A stretch of 7,978 bases of DNA from CAYLJO01 sp964383905 (GTDB lineage Bacteria > Acidobacteriota > Blastocatellia > Pyrinomonadales > Pyrinomonadaceae). Below the pieces are notes generated by a model. That model was not told where the DNA came from, searched no databases, and saw only the letters and a program-made list of their open reading frames with translations. The translations under genes and the position numbers were made by a program. Of this stretch, positions 1 to 6,513 are shown piece after piece; the first letter of the stretch is position 1, and each line of letters begins with the position of its first letter. The stretch is from NCBI GenBank assembly GCA_964383905.1, contig CAYLJO010000267.1, positions 1-7,978 of the forward strand. Direction: 5' to 3'.

Positions 1-55
1 GAAAACCGGAGTGGGGGAAACCCCACCGTGGGTTCAAATCCCACCCTCTCCGCCA
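1..55 (+). tRNA. tRNA-Ser (anticodon NGA), 3' part only
   Basis: This is the 3' part of a class II tRNA cut by the left window edge. The first base is the middle base of the anticodon (G35), followed by A36, A37, A38 and the anticodon stem strand ACCGG (5-9). A long variable arm follows, with GTGGGG (11-16) pairing with CCCCAC (21-26). The T arm has stems GTGGG (28-32) and CCCAC (40-44) around loop TTCAAAT. The acceptor strand CCTCTCC (45-51), discriminator G52 and an encoded CCA (53-55) complete it. The long variable arm and discriminator G indicate serine, whereas leucine tRNAs have A. The wobble base lies outside the window. TGA or CGA is likely because the next tRNA already reads GGA codon partners. 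The acceptor strand and T stem are identical to those of that neighbour. Confidence 0.9.
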
Positions 56-61
56 CAATTC

Positions 62-110
62 AAGGTAAAAGGCTGAAGTGACGCCTCGCAATCCTGCCTT
101 TTACCTTTTT
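62..110 (+). terminator. inverted repeat between the two tRNA-Ser genes, possible terminator
   Basis: AAGGTAAAAGGC (62-73) and GCCTTTTACCTT (96-107) form a perfect 12-bp inverted repeat with a 22-base loop, followed by TTT. The stem is AT-rich and the loop long, so intrinsic termination would be weak. It could instead be a processing signal or a dispersed intergenic repeat. The right arm continues as three degenerate seven-base units: TTTTACC (99-105), TTTTTAC (106-112) and TTTTGCC (113-119). The repeat is certain; the function is inferred. Confidence 0.4.
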
Positions 111-128
111 ACTTTTGCCTTCTTTAGT

Positions 129-404
<276 letters not shown>

Positions 405-511
405 TCAGGCTTCGGGCTCCGCACAACGCTTGCCTTGTGAACCCCGCCAGGCCGGGAACGGAGCAACGGTAGCAACGGCCGCGTGTGTTGCGGGTAAGTC
501 CGGAGTCTGGC
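405..511 (+). ncRNA. ffs: signal recognition particle RNA, small bacterial type (4.5S RNA)
   Basis: This is the RNA core of the signal recognition particle. It binds Ffh and works with the receptor FtsY to bring nascent membrane and secreted proteins to the Sec translocon. The closing helix is CAGGCTTCGGGCT (406-418) with AGTCCGGAGTCTG (497-509), 13 pairs including G-U. The most conserved part is helix 8: stem CCG (452-454), GNRA-type tetraloop GGAA (455-458) and CGG (459-461), flanked by the Ffh-binding internal loop CCAGG (447-451) opposite AGCA (462-465). The CGCGTGTG segment (480-487) matches E. coli 4.5S RNA in position and sequence. At about 105 bases without an Alu domain it is the short form. 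Ends are set by the outer helix and may be off by a few bases. It lies between tRNA-Ser and dnaX, as the longer scRNA does in B. subtilis. Confidence 0.92.
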
Positions 512-520
512 CAGATCAGA

Positions 521-613
521 AGTTGCCGGGGCAGTAAAGGTTGCAGAGTTGGCTTCGGTTGGAGCACAATCCGACCGTAACTTTGAATCTTCGCCGCCCC
601 GGCAACTCTTTTT
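521..613 (+). terminator. long-loop inverted repeat ending in a T-run after ffs
   Basis: AGTTGCCGGGGC (521-532) and GCCCCGGCAACT (596-607) form a perfect GC-rich 12-bp inverted repeat. It is followed by CTTTTTATTTT, the usual shape of an intrinsic terminator. The 63-base loop is unusually long and contains its own hairpin, CGGTTGG (555-561) with CCGACCG (570-576). It probably ends ffs transcription just before dnaX, whose ATG is 40 bases further on. The loop also holds a weak promoter-like pair, TTGCAG (541-546) and CACAAT (565-570), 18 bases apart. A transcript starting there would lack the left arm of the terminator. Stem and T-run are seen; the roles are inferred. Confidence 0.65.
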
Positions 614-647
614 ATTTTCGATTCGCGATTTCTGATCTGAAATTTAT

Positions 648-2576
648 ATGTCTTACCAAGTCATTGCCCGCAAATGGCGTCCCCAAACTTTTGACGAGGT
701 CACGGGCCAGGAGCCCATTACGCGCACGTTGCGCAACGCTATCGAGCACGAACGCCTCCACCATGCCTATCTTTTTTCCGGGGCGCGTGGCGTCGGCAAG
801 ACGACGACCGCGCGCTTGCTGGCCAAAGCACTCAACTGCTGGAAGTCTGATCGCCCAACACCGACGCCTTGCGCGATAAACGATCCGACGGCTTGTGCCT
901 CCTGCCGCGAGATCGCCGAGGGGCGTTCGATTGACGTACAGGAGATCGACGCCGCGTCGAATACCGGTGTTGACAACGTGCGCGATGCGATTATCGGCAA
1001 CGTTGGTATCGCTCCGGCGCGCGACCGTTACAAGGTCTTCATCATAGACGAAGTTCATATGCTATCGGGCGCGGCCTTTAATGCCCTGTTGAAGACACTG
1101 GAAGAGCCGCCGCCGTGCGTCGTCTTTATTATGGCGACGACCGAGAGGCATAAAGTCCCTGACACAATCCTCTCGCGCTGCCAGCAGTTTGAGTTTCGCA
1201 CCATTGCAACGGCAAAAATCGCCGAACGCTTGCGGCTCATCGCGGACGCCGAAAAACTTTCCATTTCCGAGGACGCGCTCCGCGAAATAGCGCGCGCCGG
1301 AGAAGGCTCGATGCGCGACGCGCAGTCGGCCTTCGACCAAGTGATCAGTTTCTCCGGCACGGAGATCAAGGCCGAAGATGTCGAGGCGGCGCTCGGCATT
1401 ACCGGCACCGAGATATTAGCGCGCGTGGTTCGTGGCATCGCCGAACGAAGCCCCGCGGAAGCACTGGCGGTCGTGGATGATCTGGTCATGCGCGGTCATG
1501 ACTTGCGCAACTTCTGTCGTGACCTCCTCGCCCATTTGCGCGACCTGCTCGTCGCGAAGGTCTCCGGCGAGGCGGCGACAACGCTGGATTCTTCCACGTT
1601 TGATGGTCGCGAACTCGCACGCCAGGCCGATGCCTTCTCGGAGTCTGATCTCGTGCGCTTCTTTCATTCACTGACGGAAACCGAGAACAAGTTGCGCGTG
1701 GCGGCGCATCCGCGTTACCAGCTCGAAGTCGGGTTGGTTAGACTGATGGAGATGAGGCGGCTTGCGCCTCTTGATCAGATCATCGAACGCATCACTGCAC
1801 TCGAAGAGTCTTTGCGGACAGGGAAAGCTCCAGCCGCGACCGGAACACCGCCTGCGGCAGACGGAGGAGGCGAGCAGAGCACAGGTGGCAAGCGTCCTGT
1901 GGCGTCTCGTTCTTCTACGCCGCGTATCGGCGGCGCGCTGAAGAATACGTCCGACGCTGGAGCTACCGAGCACGCGCCAATGTCCGCGGCAGAACACGCT
2001 GTCCCGTCTGTAAGGACAGCCCATCCGGCGGCTTCGCCGCCGCCGCTGTCTCTCGTGCCACCGCCCGACCCGCGCGCGGACCGCGAAGCGGCAACCATCT
2101 CACATGCCTTCTTCAACGCCGCATCGGAACAGGCGGGCGGCGTTGGCACAACCGGGCCGGTAAGTGTACTCGACCCCGGTTCGGTGATCGAGAAAATTAA
2201 GGCCGAGCTTGAAAAAAGGCGCCGCATGATTCTCGTCATCGCGCTCGACGGCGCGCGCAAAGCAATGGTCGAAGGCGATGAGCTTTACGTCGAGTTTGCG
2301 CCGGAAGCCAGGCACCTGCGCGATAATCTGGCGAAGCCGGACAGCGTCAAGATTCTGCGCGAGGTCTGTCATGATCTGATCGGACGCGACATAGGCGTGC
2401 GGATCGGCGTCAGAGAGCAGGGCACAGGTGCGGATGAGGCTCCGGCATCAAAGCCTGATGATGAACATCGCGAGAAACAGCGGCTCCGCGAAATGGCCGA
2501 ACAGCACCCGGCTGTGCAACATCTGCTGCGGACCTTTCGCGGCGAGATCGTCGACGTGAGGCGGGCGGAAGAATAG
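648..2576 (+). CDS. dnaX: DNA polymerase III subunit tau/gamma (clamp-loader ATPase)
   Basis: This AAA+ ATPase of the clamp loader opens and loads the beta sliding clamp at primed DNA; tau-length forms also tether polymerase and helicase. The 642-residue product starts MSYQVIARKWRPQTFDEVTG, the family's usual N-terminus, which fixes the start. Visible motifs are Walker A GARGVGKT (45-52), four zinc-binding cysteines (64, 75, 83, 86), Walker B with D134-E135, sensor-1 ATTE (163-166), SRC (176-178) and sensor-2-like SMR (221-223). The collar helices run to about residue 370. A Pro/Ala/Ser-rich linker spans about 390-505. A folded C-terminal domain (about 510-590) and a conserved-looking tail with HPAVQ and RTFRGEIVDVR (620-638) follow. 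No Shine-Dalgarno motif precedes the ATG; the 20 bases upstream are AT-rich. A six-A run (2212-2217) is the only slippery-looking site, and it does not match the usual heptamer. Downstream ybaB and recR are missing. Confidence 0.97.
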   Translation: MSYQVIARKWRPQTFDEVTGQEPITRTLRNAIEHERLHHAYLFSGARGVGKTTTARLLAKALNCWKSDRPTPTPCAINDPTACASCREIAEGRSIDVQEIDAASNTGVDNVRDAIIGNVGIAPARDRYKVFIIDEVHMLSGAAFNALLKTLEEPPPCVVFIMATTERHKVPDTILSRCQQFEFRTIATAKIAERLRLIADAEKLSISEDALREIARAGEGSMRDAQSAFDQVISFSGTEIKAEDVEAALGITGTEILARVVRGIAERSPAEALAVVDDLVMRGHDLRNFCRDLLAHLRDLLVAKVSGEAATTLDSSTFDGRELARQADAFSESDLVRFFHSLTETENKLRVAAHPRYQLEVGLVRLMEMRRLAPLDQIIERITALEESLRTGKAPAATGTPPAADGGGEQSTGGKRPVASRSSTPRIGGALKNTSDAGATEHAPMSAAEHAVPSVRTAHPAASPPPLSLVPPPDPRADREAATISHAFFNAASEQAGGVGTTGPVSVLDPGSVIEKIKAELEKRRRMILVIALDGARKAMVEGDELYVEFAPEARHLRDNLAKPDSVKILREVCHDLIGRDIGVRIGVREQGTGADEAPASKPDDEHREKQRLREMAEQHPAVQHLLRTFRGEIVDVRRAEE

Positions 2577-2584
2577 TAAAATGG

Positions 2585-2653
2585 CCGGTCACCGGCGGTC
2601 AGCAAAACAGGTCAGGCTTTTACTGATTACCGGCGACCGATCACCGGTTTTTT
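2585..2653 (+). terminator. hairpin with T-run after dnaX
   Basis: A hairpin starts 8 bases after the dnaX stop codon. CCGGT (2585-2589) pairs with ACCGG (2643-2647), CGG (2593-2595, approximately) pairs with CCG (2637-2639), and TCAG (2599-2602) pairs with CTGA (2623-2626), with small mismatches and bulges. Six T residues follow (2648-2653). The GC-rich imperfect stem plus T-run fits an intrinsic terminator for dnaX. The right arm reads as degenerate seven-base units, TTACCGG, CGACCGA and TCACCGG (2627-2647), so it may also be a dispersed repeat. Confidence 0.6.
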
Positions 2654-2688
2654 GAACAAACCGGCAAACACCTACGTATAGCATCTGC

Positions 2689-2693
2689 GGAGG
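2689..2693 (+). promoter_or_regulatory. Shine-Dalgarno site of the small membrane-protein gene
   Basis: GGAGG (2689-2693) is the only strong Shine-Dalgarno sequence before a protein gene in this window. The TTG at 2696 is only 2 bases away, too close to be used. The ATG at 2705 is 11 bases away, slightly long but workable. This favours ATG at 2705 as the start of the downstream gene. Confidence 0.65.
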
Positions 2694-2704
2694 TATTGGT
2701 AGCA

Positions 2705-2914
2705 ATGCGGGATCCCTTTTTGGCAGCCATTCTCAGTTTTCTTATCCCCGGTCTTGGACAAATTTATAACGGCCGAGTTCTCATCGGCGTGATCTGGCTG
2801 CTCGTGACAGGAATATCCTGGATCGGGTCGGCGGGAACGCTCGGCTGGATAGTCCACATCATTTCCGCCTACTGCGCATACAGCTACGCGAAAGAGCATC
2901 CTGTCAGGGCCTGA
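2705..2914 (+). CDS. small TM2-like membrane protein
   Basis: A 69-residue, very hydrophobic protein. It begins MRDPFLAAILSFLIPGLGQI and carries the PGLGQIYNG signature (residues 15-23) seen in TM2-domain and similar small membrane proteins. Hydrophobic segments are at about 5-20, 25-40 and 46-62, so two or three membrane helices are likely. The short tail, YAKEHPVRA, is charged. The function of this family is not known in general, and no role is claimed here. The start was chosen from the GGAGG at 2689-2693; a TTG at 2696 would add three residues. The gene sits alone between the dnaX terminator and a convergent peptidase gene, with its stop 87 bases from that gene's stop. The Shine-Dalgarno site and good membrane-protein character support a real gene despite its size. 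Confidence 0.75.
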   Translation: MRDPFLAAILSFLIPGLGQIYNGRVLIGVIWLLVTGISWIGSAGTLGWIVHIISAYCAYSYAKEHPVRA

Positions 2915-2918
2915 AATG

Positions 2919-2990
2919 AAGTGATGAGTGACGAATAAGACGAAGCCTTATGGCTTTTTTCATCGCGGCGGCATTAATCACTCGTCGCTT
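2919..2990. terminator. long hairpin between convergent genes, probable terminator
   Basis: AAGTGATGAGTGACGAAT (2919-2936) pairs with ATTAATCACTCGTCGCTT (2973-2990) at 16 of 18 positions, including 13 consecutive pairs with two G-U. Inside lies a second small hairpin, AAGCC (2943-2947), loop TTAT, GGCTT (2952-2956), running into TTTTTT (2955-2960), the form of an intrinsic terminator for the + strand gene. The outer stem could also stop the minus-strand transcript, though no T-run is seen in that direction. The arms show seven-base units, for example GTGATGA and GTGACGA (2921-2934). Confidence 0.55.
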
Positions 2991-3001
2991 GCGCTCCACT
3001 T

Positions 3002-6000
3002 CTACTGTCTCCTTGCGAACGGCCTCTTTTCTGTGAGCTGCTTGAGCAATTCTTCCACGGCAACTTCAAGTTGGCGGTCGCGGCCGGCGAGATTGTCCTC
3101 CGGTGTGTTCTCGATGTTGATGTCGGGTCGTACGCCGTAGTTCTCCATATTGGTGCGGTTTGGGTCGGCAAGAAAAACTCCGACGCCGGGCGTGCGCACC
3201 GTCGAGCCGTCAATTAACGAATAGCTGCCGGTGCCGATCACCGCGCCCATCGTGGGCGTGCCGATCACTTTACCGAGACCCAGCGCGCGGAAGCCTGCGG
3301 GAAACATCTCCGCGTTCGAGGCCGAGCGCCAGTTCTGTAACACCACCTTCGGGCCGAAGAAACCGGCGAACGGACGCCCGGTCGGTTCGGTGCCGCGTGG
3401 CTGCCAGACCTGATACTGGCGCTGCACGAGGATGCCCAGTAGTTCCTGTTCGATGTTACCGCCGCCATTCCAGCGCTCATCAATGACCATCGCCTCCTTA
3501 TCGCGATACTCTCGCAACTCCCTCTCGAACTTGCGGAGCGAAACGGGATTCATCGCCTGGATATGAAGGTAGCCGATGCGCCCGTTTGAAAGCTTGTCGA
3601 CCGTCTCGCGCCGCTGCCTGACCCAGCGCTCGTAGCGAAGCTGGCTGTAGGCGCTTATCGGAATCGCTTCGATGCGCGTACGCCACATGCCATCCTCCGA
3701 AGGCGTTTTGCTAAAGGTCACTTCGACCTTACGGTTGAGGCGGTAATTGAGCAATTGCCAGTAGTTGTCGCCTGCGTGGACAGGTTTGCCGTTGATCGCA
3801 ATCAGGTAATCGCCGGGGGCCACGTGCACCCAGTCTTTATCCGCCGGCCCGTCTTCATAAACGTGCGTGACGCGGTAGCGACCGGCCTCCCTATCCGCTT
3901 CAAGCTCAAGACCTAAGTGACCGGTCGAGACGCCGCCAGCTTCCCGCCCGGGCGGGGGCGGCGCGGCCCCCGTGTGCGAAGCGTTCAGCTCGCCGATCAT
4001 CTCGTTGATGATGTTGAGCAACTCCTGCCGGTCCCCGACATATTCAACCAGCGGCTGATACTTCTCCCGCATCGCGTCCCAGTCGTGGCCGTGCATCTGC
4101 GGATCATAGAAGCGATACTTCATCGTGCGCCACGCGTCGTCGAACATTTGCGCCCATTCGGCGGGGTGGTCAATCTTTACCCTGGCGGTGAAAGCAATGC
4201 GCCGCCGCGTGCCGACCGGTACCACAGCGGGCATTGACGCCGGCCCGCCACCGGCTGTTGCGCCCGCCGGGGGAGGCATCGGTATAGAGTAGATACCGTT
4301 GCCCTCCATGAAAAAGAGCGTGCGCCCGTCGCGCGAGATGTTCAGGCCGGAGATGCCGCCGGCGTTCGCCTCGGTGGGATTCTGTGACGCGTCCGCAGGC
4401 GGCGGAGCGCCACCGGCGAGACGCGTCAGGCGCTTGCCATCTTCCTGAATCGAGTAGATCGCGGGCGTAGAGCCTGTGCCGGAAGATTCCACCGTCGCGA
4501 ATACGATCGTCCGGCTGTCCGGCGAAAGGGTGTAATGCAGAACCGGAAAGGGGACGCGTGTGATCTGGCGCGTGCGCCGCTTGAGGCCCGGCCAGTCTAT
4601 TTTGATCTCCTTCGGCGGCTCGTTACGCGGCGCGGCAGGAGAGCGGCGCGTGGCCGCACCTTCGCCCGACTGTTCCACCGCCTCCTGTTCAGCACGTTCT
4701 TCCGGATCATCCGGGTCGCGCTCTTGCCGCTCAAGCGCGATGGAGTAGAGTTGCACGGAAGGTGTTGTGCCGCCGCCAAAGAATCCCTCACTGCGCACGA
4801 AGTAGAGCTTACGCCCGTTGGGCGCAAACCAGGGGCCGAAATTATTGTAGGACTCGAAAGTCACTGGCCTTTCCTGGCCGCCCCCGGCAGGTACGAGGTA
4901 GACGTGTGTGGTGCGAGCTTGGTTTGGTTTTGCGTAAGCGATCCATTTCGAGTCCGGCGACCACACCGGCGGGCTGATACCACCGTAGCGTGACGAGGCT
5001 AACGCAGTCGTTTGTTTGGTCGCCAGGCTGTACTTTCGCAGCGTGTAATCCGAAGATGTGAACGCAATCTCCCTTGAGTCACGTGACCACGCAAAGGCCA
5101 GCTTGAGCGCATCCAGGTCCGTGATCTTTTGCGGCTCGCCCGCGCCGTCCGCCGGGGCGATATAGAGTTCCTCACGCCCGCTGCGGTCTGAGATGAAAGC
5201 GATCATCTTGCCGTCGGGCGAATAGAGCGGAGACTTATCGCGCGCCGGGCTGTCGGTGATCTGCCGCAGATCACCCTCTTCAACCGGCGCGGTGAATATC
5301 TCGCCGTGAACCGAGAACGCGACGCGGCGCGAGGTTGGCGCGAGATCGTAATCGTCGGCCTGCGAGTTGAAGTCGCGGACTTCGCTCATACTCTCCTGCG
5401 TCTCGGCGGCGATGTCGAGGTGGATCGGCGTGACCTTTCTGCTCGCCACGTCGAGCTTCGAGATGCCGAAATCATGTTCGAAAACGATCACGCGCCCGTC
5501 GGCGCTGATCGCCGGCCACCGCACGTCACCGCTCTTGAATGACGTGACGCGCTCGGCACGGCCTCCGTTTTCGGGTACGCGCCAGATATTAGTCAGTCCT
5601 CCGCCCTCGCGGTCGCTGACAAAATAGATGAAGCCGTTGCGACCCCACATGGGCCACGAGTCCATGCCGTCGAAGTCTGTCAAATCCGTGAACCGCTTTG
5701 AAGCAATGTCCATCACCGTCACGTCTGACTGGTACGCGCCCCGGTAGTATTTGCGCCAGTAAACCTGCGACCTCCTGTTAAGAGCGAGTCGCTGGCCATC
5801 GGGCGAATAAGACGCCTGCACACCCATGTCCGGGCCGGCGCTCTGCTCCATGCCTCCATCAACACTCACGGTGTAGAGCTTCGGCATAAAGTCGTCGCCG
5901 CGATTGCTGGAAAAGAGCACGGCGCGGGAGTCCGGCGTCCAGCCAAGTGCGATATCGTCTGCCGAGTGAAACGTTAGCTGCTTCACCGTTCCACCCCCGG

Positions 6001-6280
6001 ATGGAATGATAAAAAGATCCAGGTTGCCGTTGCGGTCGCTTGAAAAAGCGATCCACCGGCCGTCGGGCGAAAAGCGCGGGTAAACATCGCGCGCTTTGTT
6101 GACGGTGAGGCGTTGAACGTTCTGGCCATTCTCATCTGCCGTCCAGATGTCGCCGAGGTAGCTAAAAGCGACGCGGCCCGCGTGGTAATGCGGGTATCGC
6201 ACCAATCTGGCCTCGCGGCCGAACGTCGGTGAAAATGCGTAAAGGATCAGTGCGATAGCGAGCAGGTATAATGTCTTCAT
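3002..6280 (-). CDS. exported tricorn-like S41 peptidase with beta-propeller and PDZ domains
   Basis: A 1,092-residue protein of the tricorn protease family, likely degrading peptides outside the cytoplasm. It has a signal peptide (about 1-21, MKTLYLLAIALILYAFSPTF). WD40/PD40-like propeller blades run from about 25 to 690, with repeated SPDG..IAF..DR motifs near 70, 159, 354 and 441. An acidic, Pro-rich low-complexity insert spans about 517-560. The C1 domain is at about 695-775, the PDZ domain at about 785-860 and the S41 core at about 880-1085. Catalytic residues match those known from Thermoplasma tricorn: S768-H769 in ELNASHTG, nucleophile S988 in SASNAEMF and E1046 in ENYGVRPD. The oxyanion-type NGGG is at 938-941. 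N989 follows the nucleophile where tricorn has Asp966. The ATG at 6280 was chosen because the signal peptide starts there; an upstream TTG at 6442 adds 54 residues that read like non-coding sequence. There is no Shine-Dalgarno site; TATAAAAATT precedes the ATG. The gene is convergent with the small membrane-protein gene and divergent from zwf. Confidence 0.95.
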   Translation of the reverse strand: MKTLYLLAIALILYAFSPTFGREARLVRYPHYHAGRVAFSYLGDIWTADENGQNVQRLTVNKARDVYPRFSPDGRWIAFSSDRNGNLDLFIIPSGGGTVKQLTFHSADDIALGWTPDSRAVLFSSNRGDDFMPKLYTVSVDGGMEQSAGPDMGVQASYSPDGQRLALNRRSQVYWRKYYRGAYQSDVTVMDIASKRFTDLTDFDGMDSWPMWGRNGFIYFVSDREGGGLTNIWRVPENGGRAERVTSFKSGDVRWPAISADGRVIVFEHDFGISKLDVASRKVTPIHLDIAAETQESMSEVRDFNSQADDYDLAPTSRRVAFSVHGEIFTAPVEEGDLRQITDSPARDKSPLYSPDGKMIAFISDRSGREELYIAPADGAGEPQKITDLDALKLAFAWSRDSREIAFTSSDYTLRKYSLATKQTTALASSRYGGISPPVWSPDSKWIAYAKPNQARTTHVYLVPAGGGQERPVTFESYNNFGPWFAPNGRKLYFVRSEGFFGGGTTPSVQLYSIALERQERDPDDPEERAEQEAVEQSGEGAATRRSPAAPRNEPPKEIKIDWPGLKRRTRQITRVPFPVLHYTLSPDSRTIVFATVESSGTGSTPAIYSIQEDGKRLTRLAGGAPPPADASQNPTEANAGGISGLNISRDGRTLFFMEGNGIYSIPMPPPAGATAGGGPASMPAVVPVGTRRRIAFTARVKIDHPAEWAQMFDDAWRTMKYRFYDPQMHGHDWDAMREKYQPLVEYVGDRQELLNIINEMIGELNASHTGAAPPPPGREAGGVSTGHLGLELEADREAGRYRVTHVYEDGPADKDWVHVAPGDYLIAINGKPVHAGDNYWQLLNYRLNRKVEVTFSKTPSEDGMWRTRIEAIPISAYSQLRYERWVRQRRETVDKLSNGRIGYLHIQAMNPVSLRKFERELREYRDKEAMVIDERWNGGGNIEQELLGILVQRQYQVWQPRGTEPTGRPFAGFFGPKVVLQNWRSASNAEMFPAGFRALGLGKVIGTPTMGAVIGTGSYSLIDGSTVRTPGVGVFLADPNRTNMENYGVRPDINIENTPEDNLAGRDRQLEVAVEELLKQLTEKRPFARRQ

Positions 6281-6513
6281 AATTTTTATACGGTGAATGC
6301 CGGATTTAGAGACCGGGTTGATTTTGCCGTTCGAGAATTGCCGGCAGGCAAAGCATCTGAGGCGAACAGGGTGGATTATGTACCCCTTTGCGAAGACTAT
6401 GCAAGTGAATACGGTAAGATATATTATCCTGGCTGTACACAACCGATAGCTAAGGAGTGTCTGAAAGACCGGTCGGACTATAACCGAACTTTTTCGGACC
6501 TAATTCAACTTAA
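6281..6513. promoter_or_regulatory. divergent promoter region between the S41 peptidase gene and zwf
   Basis: This 233-base spacer separates two divergently transcribed genes and must hold both promoters; no gene is supported in it. Toward zwf, TATAAC (6479-6484) matches 5 of 6 bases of a -10 box, but no good -35 is seen upstream. Toward the peptidase, TATAAA (6290-6285 on the minus strand) lies 4 bases before the ATG, which would give an almost leaderless transcript; again no -35 is clear. An AT-rich stretch lies at 6417-6428. Overlapping inverted repeats near zwf are GACCGGTC (6467-6474), TCGG/CCGA (6473-6476 and 6484-6487) and CCGAA/TTCGG (6484-6488 and 6493-6497). These could be an operator or a leader structure. 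An AAGGAG (6452-6457) has no ATG, GTG or TTG at a proper distance. Confidence 0.45.

Noticed and set aside
612..2605. Several long minus-strand frames opposite dnaX
   Set aside because: They are GC-rich shadow frames of a clearly conserved gene, with no domain resemblance and no start signals.
3160..5627. Plus-strand frames of 60-152 codons opposite the S41 peptidase gene
   Set aside because: They are antisense to a conserved gene with intact motifs along its whole length and are rich in Arg, as expected for shadow frames.
6281..6442. A 54-residue N-terminal extension of the S41 peptidase from a TTG at 6442
   Set aside because: It would place extra sequence before a good signal peptide, has no Shine-Dalgarno site and reads through the AT-rich promoter region.
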